From Acidovorax sp. NCPPB 3576 (GTDB taxonomy: Bacteria > Pseudomonadota > Gammaproteobacteria > Burkholderiales > Burkholderiaceae_C): a stretch of 64,000 bases of DNA. The position numbers and the translations under genes are program-made. Position 1 is the first letter of the stretch. Each line of letters opens with the position of its first letter. The stretch lies in contig NZ_CP097267.1 of assembly GCF_028473605.1 (NCBI RefSeq), positions 4,208,501-4,272,500 on the forward strand, read 5' to 3'. The notes under the pieces are model-generated. The model saw only the letters and a program-made list of their open reading frames with translations, was not told where the DNA came from and searched no databases. Shown here in pieces: positions 1 to 9,300 of this stretch.

Positions 1-175
1 CGGCGCGTTCGCGCTGGAGCCCGCACGGGCTGCGCGCATCGCTGGCCGCCGGGTCGTTCTGGTGGATGACGTGATGACCACGGGCGCCACGCTGCATGCC
101 GCGGCGCGCGTGCTGCGGGACGCGGGCGCCGCGCACATCACCGCCATCGTGGTGGCACGGACCGACAGCCCCTGA
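1..175 (+). CDS. ComF family phosphoribosyltransferase-like protein, C-terminal fragment
   Basis: Only the last 58 codons are in the window, read from base 2 to the TGA at 173-175. The fragment holds the PRPP-binding signature of type I phosphoribosyltransferases, VLVDDVMTTGAT, followed by a helix and a final strand, and stops soon after, as ComF/GntX proteins do. ComF proteins are linked to DNA uptake in naturally competent bacteria, and their enzymatic substrate is unclear. The assignment to ComF rather than another phosphoribosyltransferase rests on the short C-terminal extent and on co-direction with trmL. The 5' part lies outside the window. Confidence 0.75.
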   Translation, partial: GAFALEPARAARIAGRRVVLVDDVMTTGATLHAAARVLRDAGAAHITAIVVARTDSP

Positions 176-267
176 CCTCCCTGGCCGGGTTGCGGGATGA
201 TGCCGGTTGATACTTTTCTTTACGAGCTTTCCCACTAGGTCCGGCGCAGATGCCGACAATAGACGCC

Positions 268-729
268 ATGTTTCATATCGTTCTTGTCGAACCCGAGATC
301 CCGCCCAACACGGGCAACGTGATCCGGCTGGCCGCCAACACCGCGTGCCGACTGCACCTGATCGAACCCTTGGGTTTTTCCATGGAAGACCGCCTCATGA
401 AGCGCGCGGGCCTCGACTACCACGAGTACGCCGAGGTGCAGCGCCATGCGGGATGGACCGCCTTCCTGCGCGATGCCGAGCCGGACGCCACGCGCATGTT
501 CGCCATGACCACGCATGCCACGCTCACGGTGTACGAAACCAGCTTCCGCGCCGGCGACTGGCTGGTGTTCGGCGCCGAGACGCGCGGGCTGCCGCCCGAA
601 TTGCGCGAATCGTTCCCCCCCGCCCAGCAGCTGCGGCTGCCCATGGTGCCGGGGCAGCGCAGCCTGAACCTGTCGAACGCCGTGGCGGTCACGGTGTACG
701 AGGCCTGGCGGCAAAACAGCTTCCTCTGA
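268..729 (+). CDS. trmL: tRNA (cytidine(34)-2'-O)-methyltransferase TrmL
   Basis: SPOUT-class methyltransferase that 2'-O-methylates the wobble base C34/cmnm5U34 of leucine tRNAs using S-adenosylmethionine. The 153-residue protein matches the family from end to end: N-terminal VEPEIPPNTGN, RAGLDYHE, the knot residues FGAETRGLP, and the C-terminal MVPGQRSLNLSNAVAV with YEAWRQ. I place the start at 268, because TrmL proteins begin directly with a Met-x-x-IVL strand; an ATG at 250 would add six unconserved residues. It lies downstream of the comF-like gene in the same direction and converges with the LysR gene, the two stops being 11 bp apart. Confidence 0.93.
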   Translation: MFHIVLVEPEIPPNTGNVIRLAANTACRLHLIEPLGFSMEDRLMKRAGLDYHEYAEVQRHAGWTAFLRDAEPDATRMFAMTTHATLTVYETSFRAGDWLVFGAETRGLPPELRESFPPAQQLRLPMVPGQRSLNLSNAVAVTVYEAWRQNSFL

Positions 730-740
730 TGTGTTGAGCT

Positions 741-1706
741 TCAGTCCTGCGGCGCGGGCGGGCCCGTGTCCGGCTCCAGGCTGCCAGGGGCCTGCAGCGC
801 CTCTTCCACGGACTTGCGCGTGCGCGCACTCAGAAAATCCAGGAAGGCCCGCGTGCGTGCCGGCATGAACTTGCGGCTCGGAAAGGCCGCGTACAGCGTG
901 AAGCGCCCCGCCGTCCAGGGCGCCAGCACCCGCACCAGTTGCCCGCTACGCAGGTAGGGTGCGGCCAGATCGACCGGCAGCGAGGTCAGCCCCGCGCCAT
1001 CCAGCGCCGCACGCAGCAAGGTCCCGATGTGGTTGGTTACGCAGACCGGCTGCACCTCGATGTCGATGGCCCGGTGGCCCAGCAGGGGATCGAACAGGCG
1101 CATCACCCCCGGTTTGGTGTCGCTGCGCCGGCGCAGCAGGCATTGGTGCCGGGCCAGGTCCTGCGGCACCTGCAGCATGCCGTGGTCCCGCAGGTAGGCG
1201 GGCGAGGCGCACACCACGCTGTCGGACCGCACGATGGGCCGGGTGATCACGTTGGCGCCGAAGACCGCGTCGTCGCTCAGCAGCGTGATGTCGAAATCGC
1301 CGATGGGCGGCTCCAGCGAGGAATCCACATGGATGTCCAGCACCACCCGGGGATGCGCCCGGTGGAAGCCCTCCACCAGCGGCGCGAGGATGTGGACCGC
1401 GAGCACCGGCGGCGCGTGCAGCCGCAGCACGCCGGCGATCTCCGAGGTGTGGGCCTGGGCGGCGGCAAAGGCCTCCTCCACGTCGGCCAGGATGGTGCGC
1501 ACGCGGGCCAGGTAGGCCTCGCCGGCATCGGTGAGCGAGACCCGGCGCGTGGTCCGCTGCAGCAGCCGGGTGCCGATGTGGCTCTCCAGGTCGGCAACCA
1601 GCCGGGTGACCGCCGCAGCCGACAGGTCCATCGCGCGCGCCGCTGCCGCGAACCCGCCTTCGTCCACCACGGACTGGAACACGCGCATCGTCAGCAATCT
1701 ATCCAT
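741..1706 (-). CDS. LysR-family transcriptional regulator
   Basis: The 321-residue product has the canonical LysR layout. An N-terminal winged helix-turn-helix spans about residues 1-60 (MRVFQSVVDEGGFAAAARAM, then TRLVADLESHIGTRLLQRTTRR). A substrate-binding-like effector domain covers about residues 90-300. The TRRVSLTDAGEAYLARV linker region is typical of the CrgA-like subgroup. The C-terminal tail is proline-rich and looks dispensable. The gene diverges from the DUF4148 gene at 1916 across a 209-bp AT-richer gap, so it may regulate itself and that gene, but the inducer and targets cannot be read from sequence. Confidence 0.9.
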   Translation of the reverse strand: MDRLLTMRVFQSVVDEGGFAAAARAMDLSAAAVTRLVADLESHIGTRLLQRTTRRVSLTDAGEAYLARVRTILADVEEAFAAAQAHTSEIAGVLRLHAPPVLAVHILAPLVEGFHRAHPRVVLDIHVDSSLEPPIGDFDITLLSDDAVFGANVITRPIVRSDSVVCASPAYLRDHGMLQVPQDLARHQCLLRRRSDTKPGVMRLFDPLLGHRAIDIEVQPVCVTNHIGTLLRAALDGAGLTSLPVDLAAPYLRSGQLVRVLAPWTAGRFTLYAAFPSRKFMPARTRAFLDFLSARTRKSVEEALQAPGSLEPDTGPPAPQD

Positions 1707-1732
1707 TGCAGGAATGACGGCGTTTCAAGGGC

Positions 1733-1766
1733 CGCGATTATTTCAATTTCGTTAATTATTCATTGC
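1733..1766. promoter_or_regulatory. AT-rich divergent promoter / possible LysR-binding segment
   Basis: A stretch of roughly 30 bp dominated by A and T (gattatttcaatttcgttaa and following bases) sits 25-60 bp upstream of the LysR start in an otherwise GC-rich window. LysR proteins commonly bind AT-rich T-N11-A motifs in divergent regions and repress themselves. This is a placement by composition only; no exact -35/-10 pair is claimed. Confidence 0.3.
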
Positions 1767-1915
1767 CGAGAGTGCTGTTTTTCAAAGGGTTAACCCTGCG
1801 TACAGTTCAACCCATCGATGAGGAAGCCTGAAGGCGGACCCACCGAGGCAGGACAAGACCGGCCCGCAACAAGACCAGCCTTGCCCGGAAACACCAACCA
1901 ATGAAGGACACCATC

Positions 1916-2230
1916 ATGAACAACTACCGCACTCTCGCCACCGCTGCCGCCATCGCCCTGAGCGCCTTCGCCGCCCACGCCGGCGTGGAAGGCGACGGCT
2001 CCGACTATCCCGCCCCTGTCGCCGCCTCCAGCGCGCTGACCCGTGAAGCCGTCGTGGCCGATCTGGTGGCTGCCCGCGAAAACGGCACCCTGCCCCGCGC
2101 TGGCGACTGGTACGACGTGCCCGCGCCTCTGGCTGTATCGGGCAACGCCACGGCCGTCACCCGCAAGGAAGTGCAGGCGCAAACCGTGGCGGCAGCGAAG
2201 TCTCGCAACACGGTCAGCGGCGACCACTGA
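1916..2230 (+). CDS. DUF4148 domain small exported protein
   Basis: A 104-residue protein with a signal peptide (MNNYRTLATAAAIALSAFAAHA, cleavage after AHA), followed by the short DUF4148 pattern: LTREAVVADLVAARENGTLPRAGDWYD, then a second TRKEVQAQTVAA segment. DUF4148 proteins are abundant small periplasmic proteins of Burkholderiales with no established function. I prefer the ATG at 1916 over the in-frame ATG at 1901, because it gives a compact signal peptide. A strong terminator follows 54 bp after the stop, so it is probably a single-gene transcript. Confidence 0.85.
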   Translation: MNNYRTLATAAAIALSAFAAHAGVEGDGSDYPAPVAASSALTREAVVADLVAARENGTLPRAGDWYDVPAPLAVSGNATAVTRKEVQAQTVAAAKSRNTVSGDH

Positions 2231-2283
2231 TCTGATCGCACGGCGGCCTGGCCGGTTGCGACCGGCCCGGCCCCTCCTCCGAA

Positions 2284-2318
2284 AAAAAGGCCCGCAGGCT
2301 CGCCCTGCGGGCCTTTTT
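2284..2318 (+). terminator. Rho-independent terminator, probably bidirectional
   Basis: A perfect 15-bp stem (2284-2298 against 2304-2318) with a 5-nt loop. The arms end in five A on the left and five T on the right, so it works as an intrinsic terminator for the DUF4148 gene and also for the convergent MaoC gene on the minus strand. Confidence 0.9.
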
Positions 2319-2331
2319 CATTGGAGCGCTG

Positions 2332-2796
2332 TCAGGGCGCCGCGCCGTAGTTGCGCGCCAGGGATTCGGCCACGCACGCGGGCTTGTCGGCGCCTTCGCG
2401 CTCGATGGTGACCAGCCAGGTCATCTGGATGCCGTCCGGCGCAGCGGGCTCGCAGGCCTGCAGCGTGAGCCGCGCGCGCAGGCGGCTGCCCACGGGCACG
2501 GGCGAGGTGAAACGCACGCGGTTGAGCCCGTAGTTCACGCCCATCCGCGCGCCGGCGATGGCGAACGCCGATTCGAAGAACCGCGGAATCAGCGACAGCG
2601 TGAGAAACCCGTGGGCGATGGGCGCGCCGAACGGCCCCTGGGCCGCGCGCTCGGGATCGACATGGATCCACTGGTGGTCGCCCGTGGCCTCGGCGAACTG
2701 GTCGATCTGCGCCTGGGTGATGGTGATCCAGTCGGTCACCGCCACCTCGCTGCCCACGCAGGCGGCCACTTCGGAATACGTCTGGAAGGTTTTCAT
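2332..2796 (-). CDS. MaoC-like (R)-specific enoyl-CoA hydratase / dehydratase
   Basis: A single hot-dog fold domain of 154 residues. The hydratase-2 motif is complete: FAEATGDHQWIHVDPERA, with the catalytic Asp at residue 40 and His at 45, followed by PIAHGFLTLSLIP. Such enzymes hydrate trans-2-enoyl-CoA to (R)-3-hydroxyacyl-CoA, feeding polyhydroxyalkanoate synthesis or other acyl-CoA pathways. Its neighbours give no hint of a specific substrate. It lies downstream of the parA-like gene on the same strand with a 65-bp gap, and it shares the terminator at 2284-2318. Confidence 0.85.
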   Translation of the reverse strand: MKTFQTYSEVAACVGSEVAVTDWITITQAQIDQFAEATGDHQWIHVDPERAAQGPFGAPIAHGFLTLSLIPRFFESAFAIAGARMGVNYGLNRVRFTSPVPVGSRLRARLTLQACEPAAPDGIQMTWLVTIEREGADKPACVAESLARNYGAAP

Positions 2797-2861
2797 GCGC
2801 GCACTTTAGGCCGGGGCCGGCCAGGTGCGTTGTCGGGCGCGCGACAGCCGCGCGCGCCGGC

Positions 2862-3479
2862 CTACTGGTCGAGCCAGCCGCAGATGCCTTGCCACTGCTC
2901 CAGGTCGCGCGCCACGCGGCCGGGCGACACGTCGAAGACCGACAGGCCCTGCGCCGCCAGGTGGATGTAGTTCTGCGTGTCGCGCAGCCGGCCCAGCACC
3001 GGCAAGCCCAGGCTTTCGACGAACTCGCCCAGCTTGTCGGCCGCGATGGTGCGGGCATCGACCCGCATGCCGACGATGCCGATCTGCACGTTCGCCGCAT
3101 GGCGGCTTTCGGCCAGCTCGTCCAGGAAGCCGCGGATGGCGAAGATGTCGAACACGCTCGCCTGCAGCGGCACGATCACCTTGTCGGCCAGCTTGAGCAC
3201 CTCCTTGAGCTGCGCGCCGTGCAGGCCCGCGGGCGTGTCCAGCACCGCGTGGGTGGCCTCCTTGGGCGGGCGGCCGATGGCGTCGGGCTGCACGGGCCAG
3301 TCGCCGATGGGCCGCACGGCCGGGGACCGCAGCCCGCGCCACAGCCGGGACGACTGCTGCGGGTCGGCGTCGCCCAGCACCACGGCGTGGCCCTGGCTGG
3401 CGAAATAGCCGGCGATGTTGGTGGCGAGCGTGGATTTGCCCACGCCGCCTTTGGGATTGGCCACTGCGATCACTGGCAT
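2862..3479 (-). CDS. Orphan ParA/MinD-family ATPase
   Basis: A 205-residue P-loop ATPase of the Mrp/MinD class. The deviant Walker A motif KGGVGKST lies at residues 10-17, a DADPQ Walker A' motif follows, and a LDTPAG motif corresponds to Walker B. Short ParA proteins of this size lack the N-terminal DNA-binding domain of plasmid P1-type ParA. No parB-like gene or parS-like repeats are nearby, so this is a chromosomal orphan that could position another cargo (for example chemoreceptor arrays or flagella); which cargo cannot be read here. Confidence 0.88.
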   Translation of the reverse strand: MPVIAVANPKGGVGKSTLATNIAGYFASQGHAVVLGDADPQQSSRLWRGLRSPAVRPIGDWPVQPDAIGRPPKEATHAVLDTPAGLHGAQLKEVLKLADKVIVPLQASVFDIFAIRGFLDELAESRHAANVQIGIVGMRVDARTIAADKLGEFVESLGLPVLGRLRDTQNYIHLAAQGLSVFDVSPGRVARDLEQWQGICGWLDQ

Positions 3480-3558
3480 GCACGCCTCCTCGGTGTCAAA
3501 AGTTGGGTTGGCGGGGGCGATGGTAGCGCCGTCTGGAGCCGGACTGGGGAGTATGAGT

Positions 3559-3617
3559 CAAAAACCCCTCCAGCGCATATTCCACTAGGGCATATTGCTA
3601 TATTTTTAATAGCAACC
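3559..3617 (+). repeat. Dispersed short repeat, copy 1
   Basis: The block reads (A)n-CCCCTCCAGCGC-atattccactagggcat, then ATTGCTATnTTTTTAATAGCAA. It recurs with variation at 22149, 29994, 40634, 53645 and 58169, and as a fragment at 12489. The 3' half (TTGCTAT ... ATAGCAA) is a small inverted repeat. Here it lies between the ParA and LysE genes, ending 5 bp from the LysE stop. Confidence 0.8.
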
Positions 3618-3621
3618 AGAT

Positions 3622-4260
3622 TCAGCCGTGCTGGGCACCGCGCTTGACGAAGAAGAGCCCCGTGCCCACGGCCATCAGCAGGCCGCCGAACACGCGGTTC
3701 TGCGCACGCACCGCGCGGGCGTTGCGCAGAAGGCGGCGCAGCGCACTGGCACCGGCGGCATAGCCGTGCATGACGGCCATGTCCACCGCCACCATGGTGG
3801 CCGCCATGGCGAGCAGCTGCGTCCACAGCGGGCGCGTGTCGGTCATGAACTGGGGCAGCACGGCGACCATGAAGATGATGCCCTTGGGGTTGGTGGCGTT
3901 GGTCAGAAAGCCCGTGAGGCAGCGCTTTTGCCACGGCCCGGCCGGCGCGGCCTCCCCGCCCGGCAGGGATGACGCATCGCCCGAGCGCCATTGGGCGAGA
4001 CCGATGTAGATGAGGTAGCACGCGCCCAGGATCTTGACCGCGCTGAACGCCGTCTCCGAGGCCAGCAGCAGCGAGCCCACGCCCGCCCCGGCGATCACCA
4101 GGATCAGCAGCAGCCCCAGCTGCAGCCCGAGGATGGTGGCGCCCGTCTTTCGCACGCCGTAGGTGAGGCCGTGGCTCATGGACAGCACGGCGCCGGAGCC
4201 CGGCGAGATCGCGATGAGGCAAGCCGCCGCCAAAAATGCCAGCCAGGTGTGCAGGTCCAT
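3622..4260 (-). CDS. LysE/RhtB-family amino-acid exporter
   Basis: An inner-membrane exporter of 212 residues with six predicted hydrophobic segments. The family signature near the N-terminus is present in modified form (ISPGSGAVLSMSHGLTYG, where many members have SPGPN), as is the central TNATNPKGIIFMVAVLPQF motif. Family members export amino acids such as homoserine, threonine, leucine or lysine; the substrate is not predictable. The start at 4260 gives the standard MDLHTWLAF membrane-entry N-terminus; an upstream in-frame ATG at 4389 would add an uncharacteristic charged leader. It diverges from the antiporter gene at 4377. Confidence 0.9.
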   Translation of the reverse strand: MDLHTWLAFLAAACLIAISPGSGAVLSMSHGLTYGVRKTGATILGLQLGLLLILVIAGAGVGSLLLASETAFSAVKILGACYLIYIGLAQWRSGDASSLPGGEAAPAGPWQKRCLTGFLTNATNPKGIIFMVAVLPQFMTDTRPLWTQLLAMAATMVAVDMAVMHGYAAGASALRRLLRNARAVRAQNRVFGGLLMAVGTGLFFVKRGAQHG

Positions 4261-4376
4261 GGGTCCGCCGGAAAAGAAAGGAAAGAAGATGAAAGGATCG
4301 GAAGCCGCCGATCTTACCGATGCAAAATTGCTGTGATCCCTCCGCCACCTCTCCCCCTCCATCCCTTTCTTTCTCC

Positions 4377-6272
4377 ATGGCCCACGCACCCACCTGGCTC
4401 ACCTACGGTTTCCTCTACCTGGGCGCGGCCGTGCTCGCCGTGCCCATCGCGCGGGCGCTGGGGCTGGGGGCGATCATCGGCTACCTGGCCGCCGGCATCG
4501 CCATCGGCCCCTGGGGCCTGGGCCTGGTGAGCAACGTGCAGGACATCCTGCATTTCGCCGAGTTCGGCGTGGTGCTGATGCTGTTCCTCGTCGGTCTGGA
4601 GCTGCAGCCCAGCCGGCTGTGGAGCCTGCGGCGCCCGATCTTCGGGCTGGGCAGCGCGCAGGTGCTGGGGTGCGCGGCGCTGCTGTGGCTGGCGGCGTGG
4701 GCCTGCGGCCTGCCGTGGCGCGTGGGGCTGGTGGGTGCGCTGGGACTGGCGCTGTCGTCCACGGCCATCGCGCTGCAGTCGCTGAACGAGCGCAACCTGA
4801 TGCGCACCGACAGCGGGCAGAAGGCGTTCTCGATCCTGCTGTTCCAGGACGTGGCGGCCATTCCCATCCTGGCGCTGCTGCCGCTGCTGGGCGCGGCCGC
4901 CGCAGCCGACGCGGCGCCCCACGCCACGCCCGACCTGCTGCTGGAGGCGGCCAAGATCGTGGGCGTGGTGGGCGGCATCGTGCTGGGCGGGCGGCTGCTG
5001 TTGCGCCCGGTGCTGCGCTGGATCGCCAAGAGCAGGACGCCGGAGATCTTCACCGCCGCCTCGCTGCTGCTGGTGGTGGGCATCGCCTGGCTGATGGTGC
5101 TGGTGGGCCTGTCGATGGCGCTTGGGGCCTTCCTTGCGGGCGTGCTGCTGGCCGACAGCGAATACCGGCGCGAGCTGGAGGCCGATATCGAGCCCTTCAA
5201 GGGCCTGCTGCTGGGGCTCTTTTTCATGGCCGTGGGCATGTCCATCGACTTCGGCGTGCTGATGCGCTCGCCCGGGTTGATGGCCCTGGTGCTGCTCGGT
5301 TTTCTGGTCATCAAGGGCGTGGTGATCTACGCGCTGGCGCGGGCGACCGGCACGCCGTACCAGGAGCGGCCCGTGATGACGCTGCTGCTGGCGCAGGGCG
5401 GCGAGTTCGCGTTCGTCGTGTTCCAGGCGGCATCGACGGCGGGCGCGCTGCCGGCGGAAACCGCGTCGCTGCTGATCGGCGCCGTGGCGCTGTCGATGCT
5501 GCTGTCGCCGCTGTTGCTGGTGCTGCTGGACCGCGTGCTGCTGCGCCGCTATGCGCGGCTCAAGACCGATGTGCCGGCCGCGGCCGAGATCTCCGAGCCG
5601 CAGGAGGCGCCGGTCATCATCGCGGGCTTCGGGCGCTACGGGCAGATCGTCGCGCGCACCATGCTGCTGCAAGCCGTTCCGACCACCGTGCTGGACCACA
5701 GCGTGGAGATGCTGGAGGTGGCCCACACCTTCGGCTACCGCGTGTTCTACGGCGACGCCACGCGGCTGGAGCTGCTGCGCATCGCAGGGGCCGCGCAGGC
5801 CCGCATCCTGGTCATCGCGGTGGACGACACGGGCCAGTCCGTCAAGATCGCCGCGTTGGCGCGCGCTCACTTTCCGCAACTGAAAATCGTGGCCCGCGCC
5901 CGCAACATGAGCCATTGGAACGCGCTGCGCGATCTGGGCGTGGAGCACGTCGAGCGCGAGCTGTTCGAGTCCAGCCTGAAGACCGCCCGCACGGTGCTGG
6001 AACTCATGGGCCTGCCGGCACAAGAGGCCCAGCGCGTGGCGGACCGGTTCCGCCAACACAACATCGACCTGGCCAACCGCATGTACCCGCACCACAAGAA
6101 CCAGGAGAAGTTCATCGCCGTGGCGCGGCAAGGCCGCCAGCAACTGGTGGAGCAGATGGCCAAGGAGCGGCAGGAAGCCGCATCCGCCGCGGCGGACGCA
6201 GGCACCCCTGCGGACGCCGCAGGCCATGCCCCGCCCGCGCAGCGCACCGGCCTGCCGCCGGGCAGCGCCTGA
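4377..6272 (+). CDS. CPA2-family monovalent cation:proton antiporter with RCK domain (KefB/KefC-like)
   Basis: A 631-residue inner-membrane protein. About twelve transmembrane segments (residues ~5-390) include the FLVGLELQPSRLW and LLLAQGGEFAFVVF signatures of KefB/KefC. A TrkA-N/RCK nucleotide-binding domain starts near residue 410 with GFGRYGQ and has the acidic DDTGQSVKIAALAR segment. The C-terminus ends in an Ala/Pro-rich tail. Kef systems exchange K+ for H+ and in E. coli are gated by glutathione adducts; whether this one is glutathione-gated is not shown, and no KefF/KefG-like partner is adjacent. The ATG at 4377 begins directly before the first membrane segment; an in-frame ATG at 4320 would add 19 residues without family character. 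Confidence 0.9.
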   Translation: MAHAPTWLTYGFLYLGAAVLAVPIARALGLGAIIGYLAAGIAIGPWGLGLVSNVQDILHFAEFGVVLMLFLVGLELQPSRLWSLRRPIFGLGSAQVLGCAALLWLAAWACGLPWRVGLVGALGLALSSTAIALQSLNERNLMRTDSGQKAFSILLFQDVAAIPILALLPLLGAAAAADAAPHATPDLLLEAAKIVGVVGGIVLGGRLLLRPVLRWIAKSRTPEIFTAASLLLVVGIAWLMVLVGLSMALGAFLAGVLLADSEYRRELEADIEPFKGLLLGLFFMAVGMSIDFGVLMRSPGLMALVLLGFLVIKGVVIYALARATGTPYQERPVMTLLLAQGGEFAFVVFQAASTAGALPAETASLLIGAVALSMLLSPLLLVLLDRVLLRRYARLKTDVPAAAEISEPQEAPVIIAGFGRYGQIVARTMLLQAVPTTVLDHSVEMLEVAHTFGYRVFYGDATRLELLRIAGAAQARILVIAVDDTGQSVKIAALARAHFPQLKIVARARNMSHWNALRDLGVEHVERELFESSLKTARTVLELMGLPAQEAQRVADRFRQHNIDLANRMYPHHKNQEKFIAVARQGRQQLVEQMAKERQEAASAAADAGTPADAAGHAPPAQRTGLPPGSA

Positions 6273-6353
6273 CTTTTTTCGACCGGCTCCGCGGCCCGGG
6301 CCGCGGCCGCCGGCCATCCCCCAAGACCCGTTTGCGAAAGGACACCCGACCCC

Positions 6354-9300
6354 ATGCGCCGTTTCGAACTGATCGAAGGAAACTCCAGCAAATTCTGGGA
6401 GATCGAGCCCTCCGGCTCCGACCTCAACATCCGGTGGGGCCGCATCGGCACGGCCGGCCAGAGCCAGACCAAATCGTTCGCCGACGCCGCGAAGGCCTCG
6501 GCGGCGCTGACCAAGCTGGTCACCGAGAAAACGAACAAGGGCTACAGCGAAGTCGGCGTGGCACCGGGCGCCGCCATCGGCGCCTCGCCCGCGCCCGCCA
6601 AGGCGCCCGCGCCCCAGGCCGCTTCCAGGCAGGCGGCCGCGGATGGTGCCGAGCGCTCCGCCGCCAGCGTTTCTGCACCGGCGCCCGCCCCGGCGGAAAG
6701 CCTGGATGCGCAGTGCGATCGTGTCTTCGCAGCCTTCTGCACGCAATTGGCCGAGGGTGCGGTGAAGGTGGAAGACGTGTTCTCGGCCGCGGTGCTCAAG
6801 CGCCAGCACGGCGTGAGCGACCAGGGTGCCTCGATGGCGTTCGAGCGCCTGAAATCCGAAGGCCTGCTGACGGGCTGGGGCACGACCGCGCAGGTCGGCA
6901 AGCGCGCGCCGGCCCTCGCCCAGGCCCTGCTCGCCGAAGCGGCGGCTGGGGCCGCGGCCACGCCGCCGGCCGCAGCGCCCACCGGTGCACCGGCCGGTGA
7001 CGGCGAGCCCGGCGCTGTGCCGCCCTGGCTGGCTCAGGGCGACCCCGTGCGCCTGCCGTCCCAGATGGAGCGCGAGGCCTACGCCTCGCGCCGTTTCCCC
7101 CAGGAAGCGAAAGCCGCTGCACTGCCCCAGGCATGGCAGCGCGTGCGCAGCAGCTGCGATTTCCACATCGACCTGCCCGGCACCGATGCGGCCCTGCGCG
7201 ATCCGCTGCAGCGCACCATCGACCGCCTCGGCCGGGACAAGGCCGAGGCCGATGCAGAGGCCGACACGGCACTGCTCGCGCTGGCCCTGGCCAGTTCGGG
7301 CTACTACGGCGAGAACGAACCGGCCGCCGCCATCGTGGACTACCTCGTGGCGCAGTACGGGCTGCCGGGGGCCGTCGACATCCTGATGGCATCGCAGCGC
7401 CTGGAGACGACCAACGATTACGACTCGACCACCAAGAAGCGCCGTGCGCACCTGTCCGCCACCGTCACCCGCGCGATGAGCAACGGATGGCGCGGGCCGT
7501 TGGGCCAGGGCGAAGAAGCCTTCCGCCGCCATCTCGCGGTCGCGCCACAGGCCGAGTGGGAGGCCTGTGCAGACCGCATCGAGGCCGCCCTGCCCTCCCT
7601 GCATCCGAGCCGGCAGCCGGCGATGGCGCTGCTGCTGCCCGACCGGCCTGCGGTTTCCGACGCGCTGGCGCACCGGCTCGCCGCCGAGAAGGAGGTGCCC
7701 GACACCCTGCACTGGCTGATGCTCACGGCCACCGACCCCGCCGCGATCGCGCTGGCCGCGAAGACGCGGCTGGGCTACTCCGAGGGCTTCTGGGGCAACC
7801 GGCGCATGGTGGCGACGGCCGTGCGCGAACGCGGCACCGGCGCAGTGGTGGTGCTGGAACGCGGGGCCGCCGAGGAGGCCGCCGGCGAAGCGCTGGCCGC
7901 CGTCGGCACGCCCGAGGCGGTGCATGCGCTGGCCAAGGCCGCCAGCAGTTCCAAGGGCGCGCTGGCGCGCCTGTCCCTGGCGGCGGACCGCTGGCCGCTC
8001 GCGGCGATCGCGGCCCTCTCGCGGCTGGTGGCCGCGGACGGAAAGGACGCCGGCCTGCTCACGCCCATGCTCTCGCGCCTGCTGCGTGCGCACGGGCAGA
8101 GCGTGCCGTTGCTGCGCCCCTGGCTGGATGCCGCTGCGCAGGCCGCCGTGGACCGGCAATTGGCCCTCCTCACCGGTCCGTCCGAGGTGGCCGCCCGCGA
8201 AGAATTGCCGGCCGTGCTCGCCGATCCGCCCTGGCTCGCGAAGACCGCGCGCAAGACCGCGGCGGTGCTATCCCTGGAGCCGCTGCCGCTGGCCCCCGTC
8301 GAGGAATGGGCACCCGGCGAACGCGAAGAGGCGCAGCGTCTCAACTCGTGGCAGCTCAGCCGCTTTGCGAAAGCGGCACAGGACGTGCCGGAGATGGTGG
8401 ATCTGCTGGGCTTCGACACGAACAAGAAAAAGCAGCTCGCCCCCCTGGCCGAGGACGCCGCCCGCGCCATCCGGGCGGGAGACGCCGATGCGCTCGTCGC
8501 GGCATGGCGCGCCATGCTGGCCGAGCGCAAGCGCGAGCGCTACTACTGGTATTCGTTCGACTGCGTGGCCGTGGCCACGCTGCCTCCTGCGCTCGCCGTG
8601 CCATTCTGGAATGCCGTGGCGGGCGAGGCCGAGGGCTACGGCGTGGGCCATGCCATCGCCAAGCTGGGCCTGCCCGCGCTGCCGGCGCTCGCCGCCATGG
8701 TGCGCGCGAAGCCGGCCGAGAACCTGGCCTGGGCGATGCACTACGGTGGCGTGGAGATCGCACCCACGGCCGCACGCGCGTTCGCCAAGCTCAAGACCGC
8801 GCGCGACACCGGCCGCGCCTGGCTGCTGAAGTACCCCGAGCACGCGGCCTGTGCGCTCATCGCGCCAGCCCTGGGCAAGGCGGGCGAAGCGCGCGACTGC
8901 GCGGGCGCCGCCCTGCGGCTGCTGCATGCGCAGGGCCACGGGGCACTCCTGATGGAAGTGGCCGGCCGCTACGGTGACGATGCGGTCCTGCAGGCGCTGC
9001 GCACCGTGCTGGACGAAAGCCCGCTGGACCGCTTCCCGACCAAGCGTGCCAGATTGCCCGAGTTCTGGCAGCCGCGCGGCTGGCGCCGCCCGGTGCTGCA
9101 GGATGGCCCGGGCCGCGGCAAGGCGCTGCCCGACGAAGCGCTCGACGCGCTCGGCCAGATGCTGACCTTCCCCACGAGCGAGGAGGTGTATGCCGGCATC
9201 GCGCTGGTGCGCGAGGCCTGCACGCCCGATTCGCTGGCCGACTTCGCATGGGATGCATTCGGCGCCTGGCTCGAAGCGGGCGGCCCTTCGAAGGACGGCT

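Noticed and set aside
2862..3479. ParA as part of a plasmid partition locus
   Set aside because: No ParB, centromere-like repeats or replication gene lies nearby, and the surrounding genes are ordinary chromosomal ones.
6289..6306. GC-only palindrome CCGCGGCCCGGGCCGCGG after the antiporter gene
   Set aside because: It has no T-tract, lies in very GC-rich DNA, and the WGR gene follows closely; not enough to call a terminator.
4314..8159. Very long open frame on the minus strand (over 1200 codons)
   Set aside because: It is antisense to the antiporter and WGR genes, rich in His/Gln/Arg/Gly as expected for the complement of high-GC coding DNA, and has no recognisable domain.
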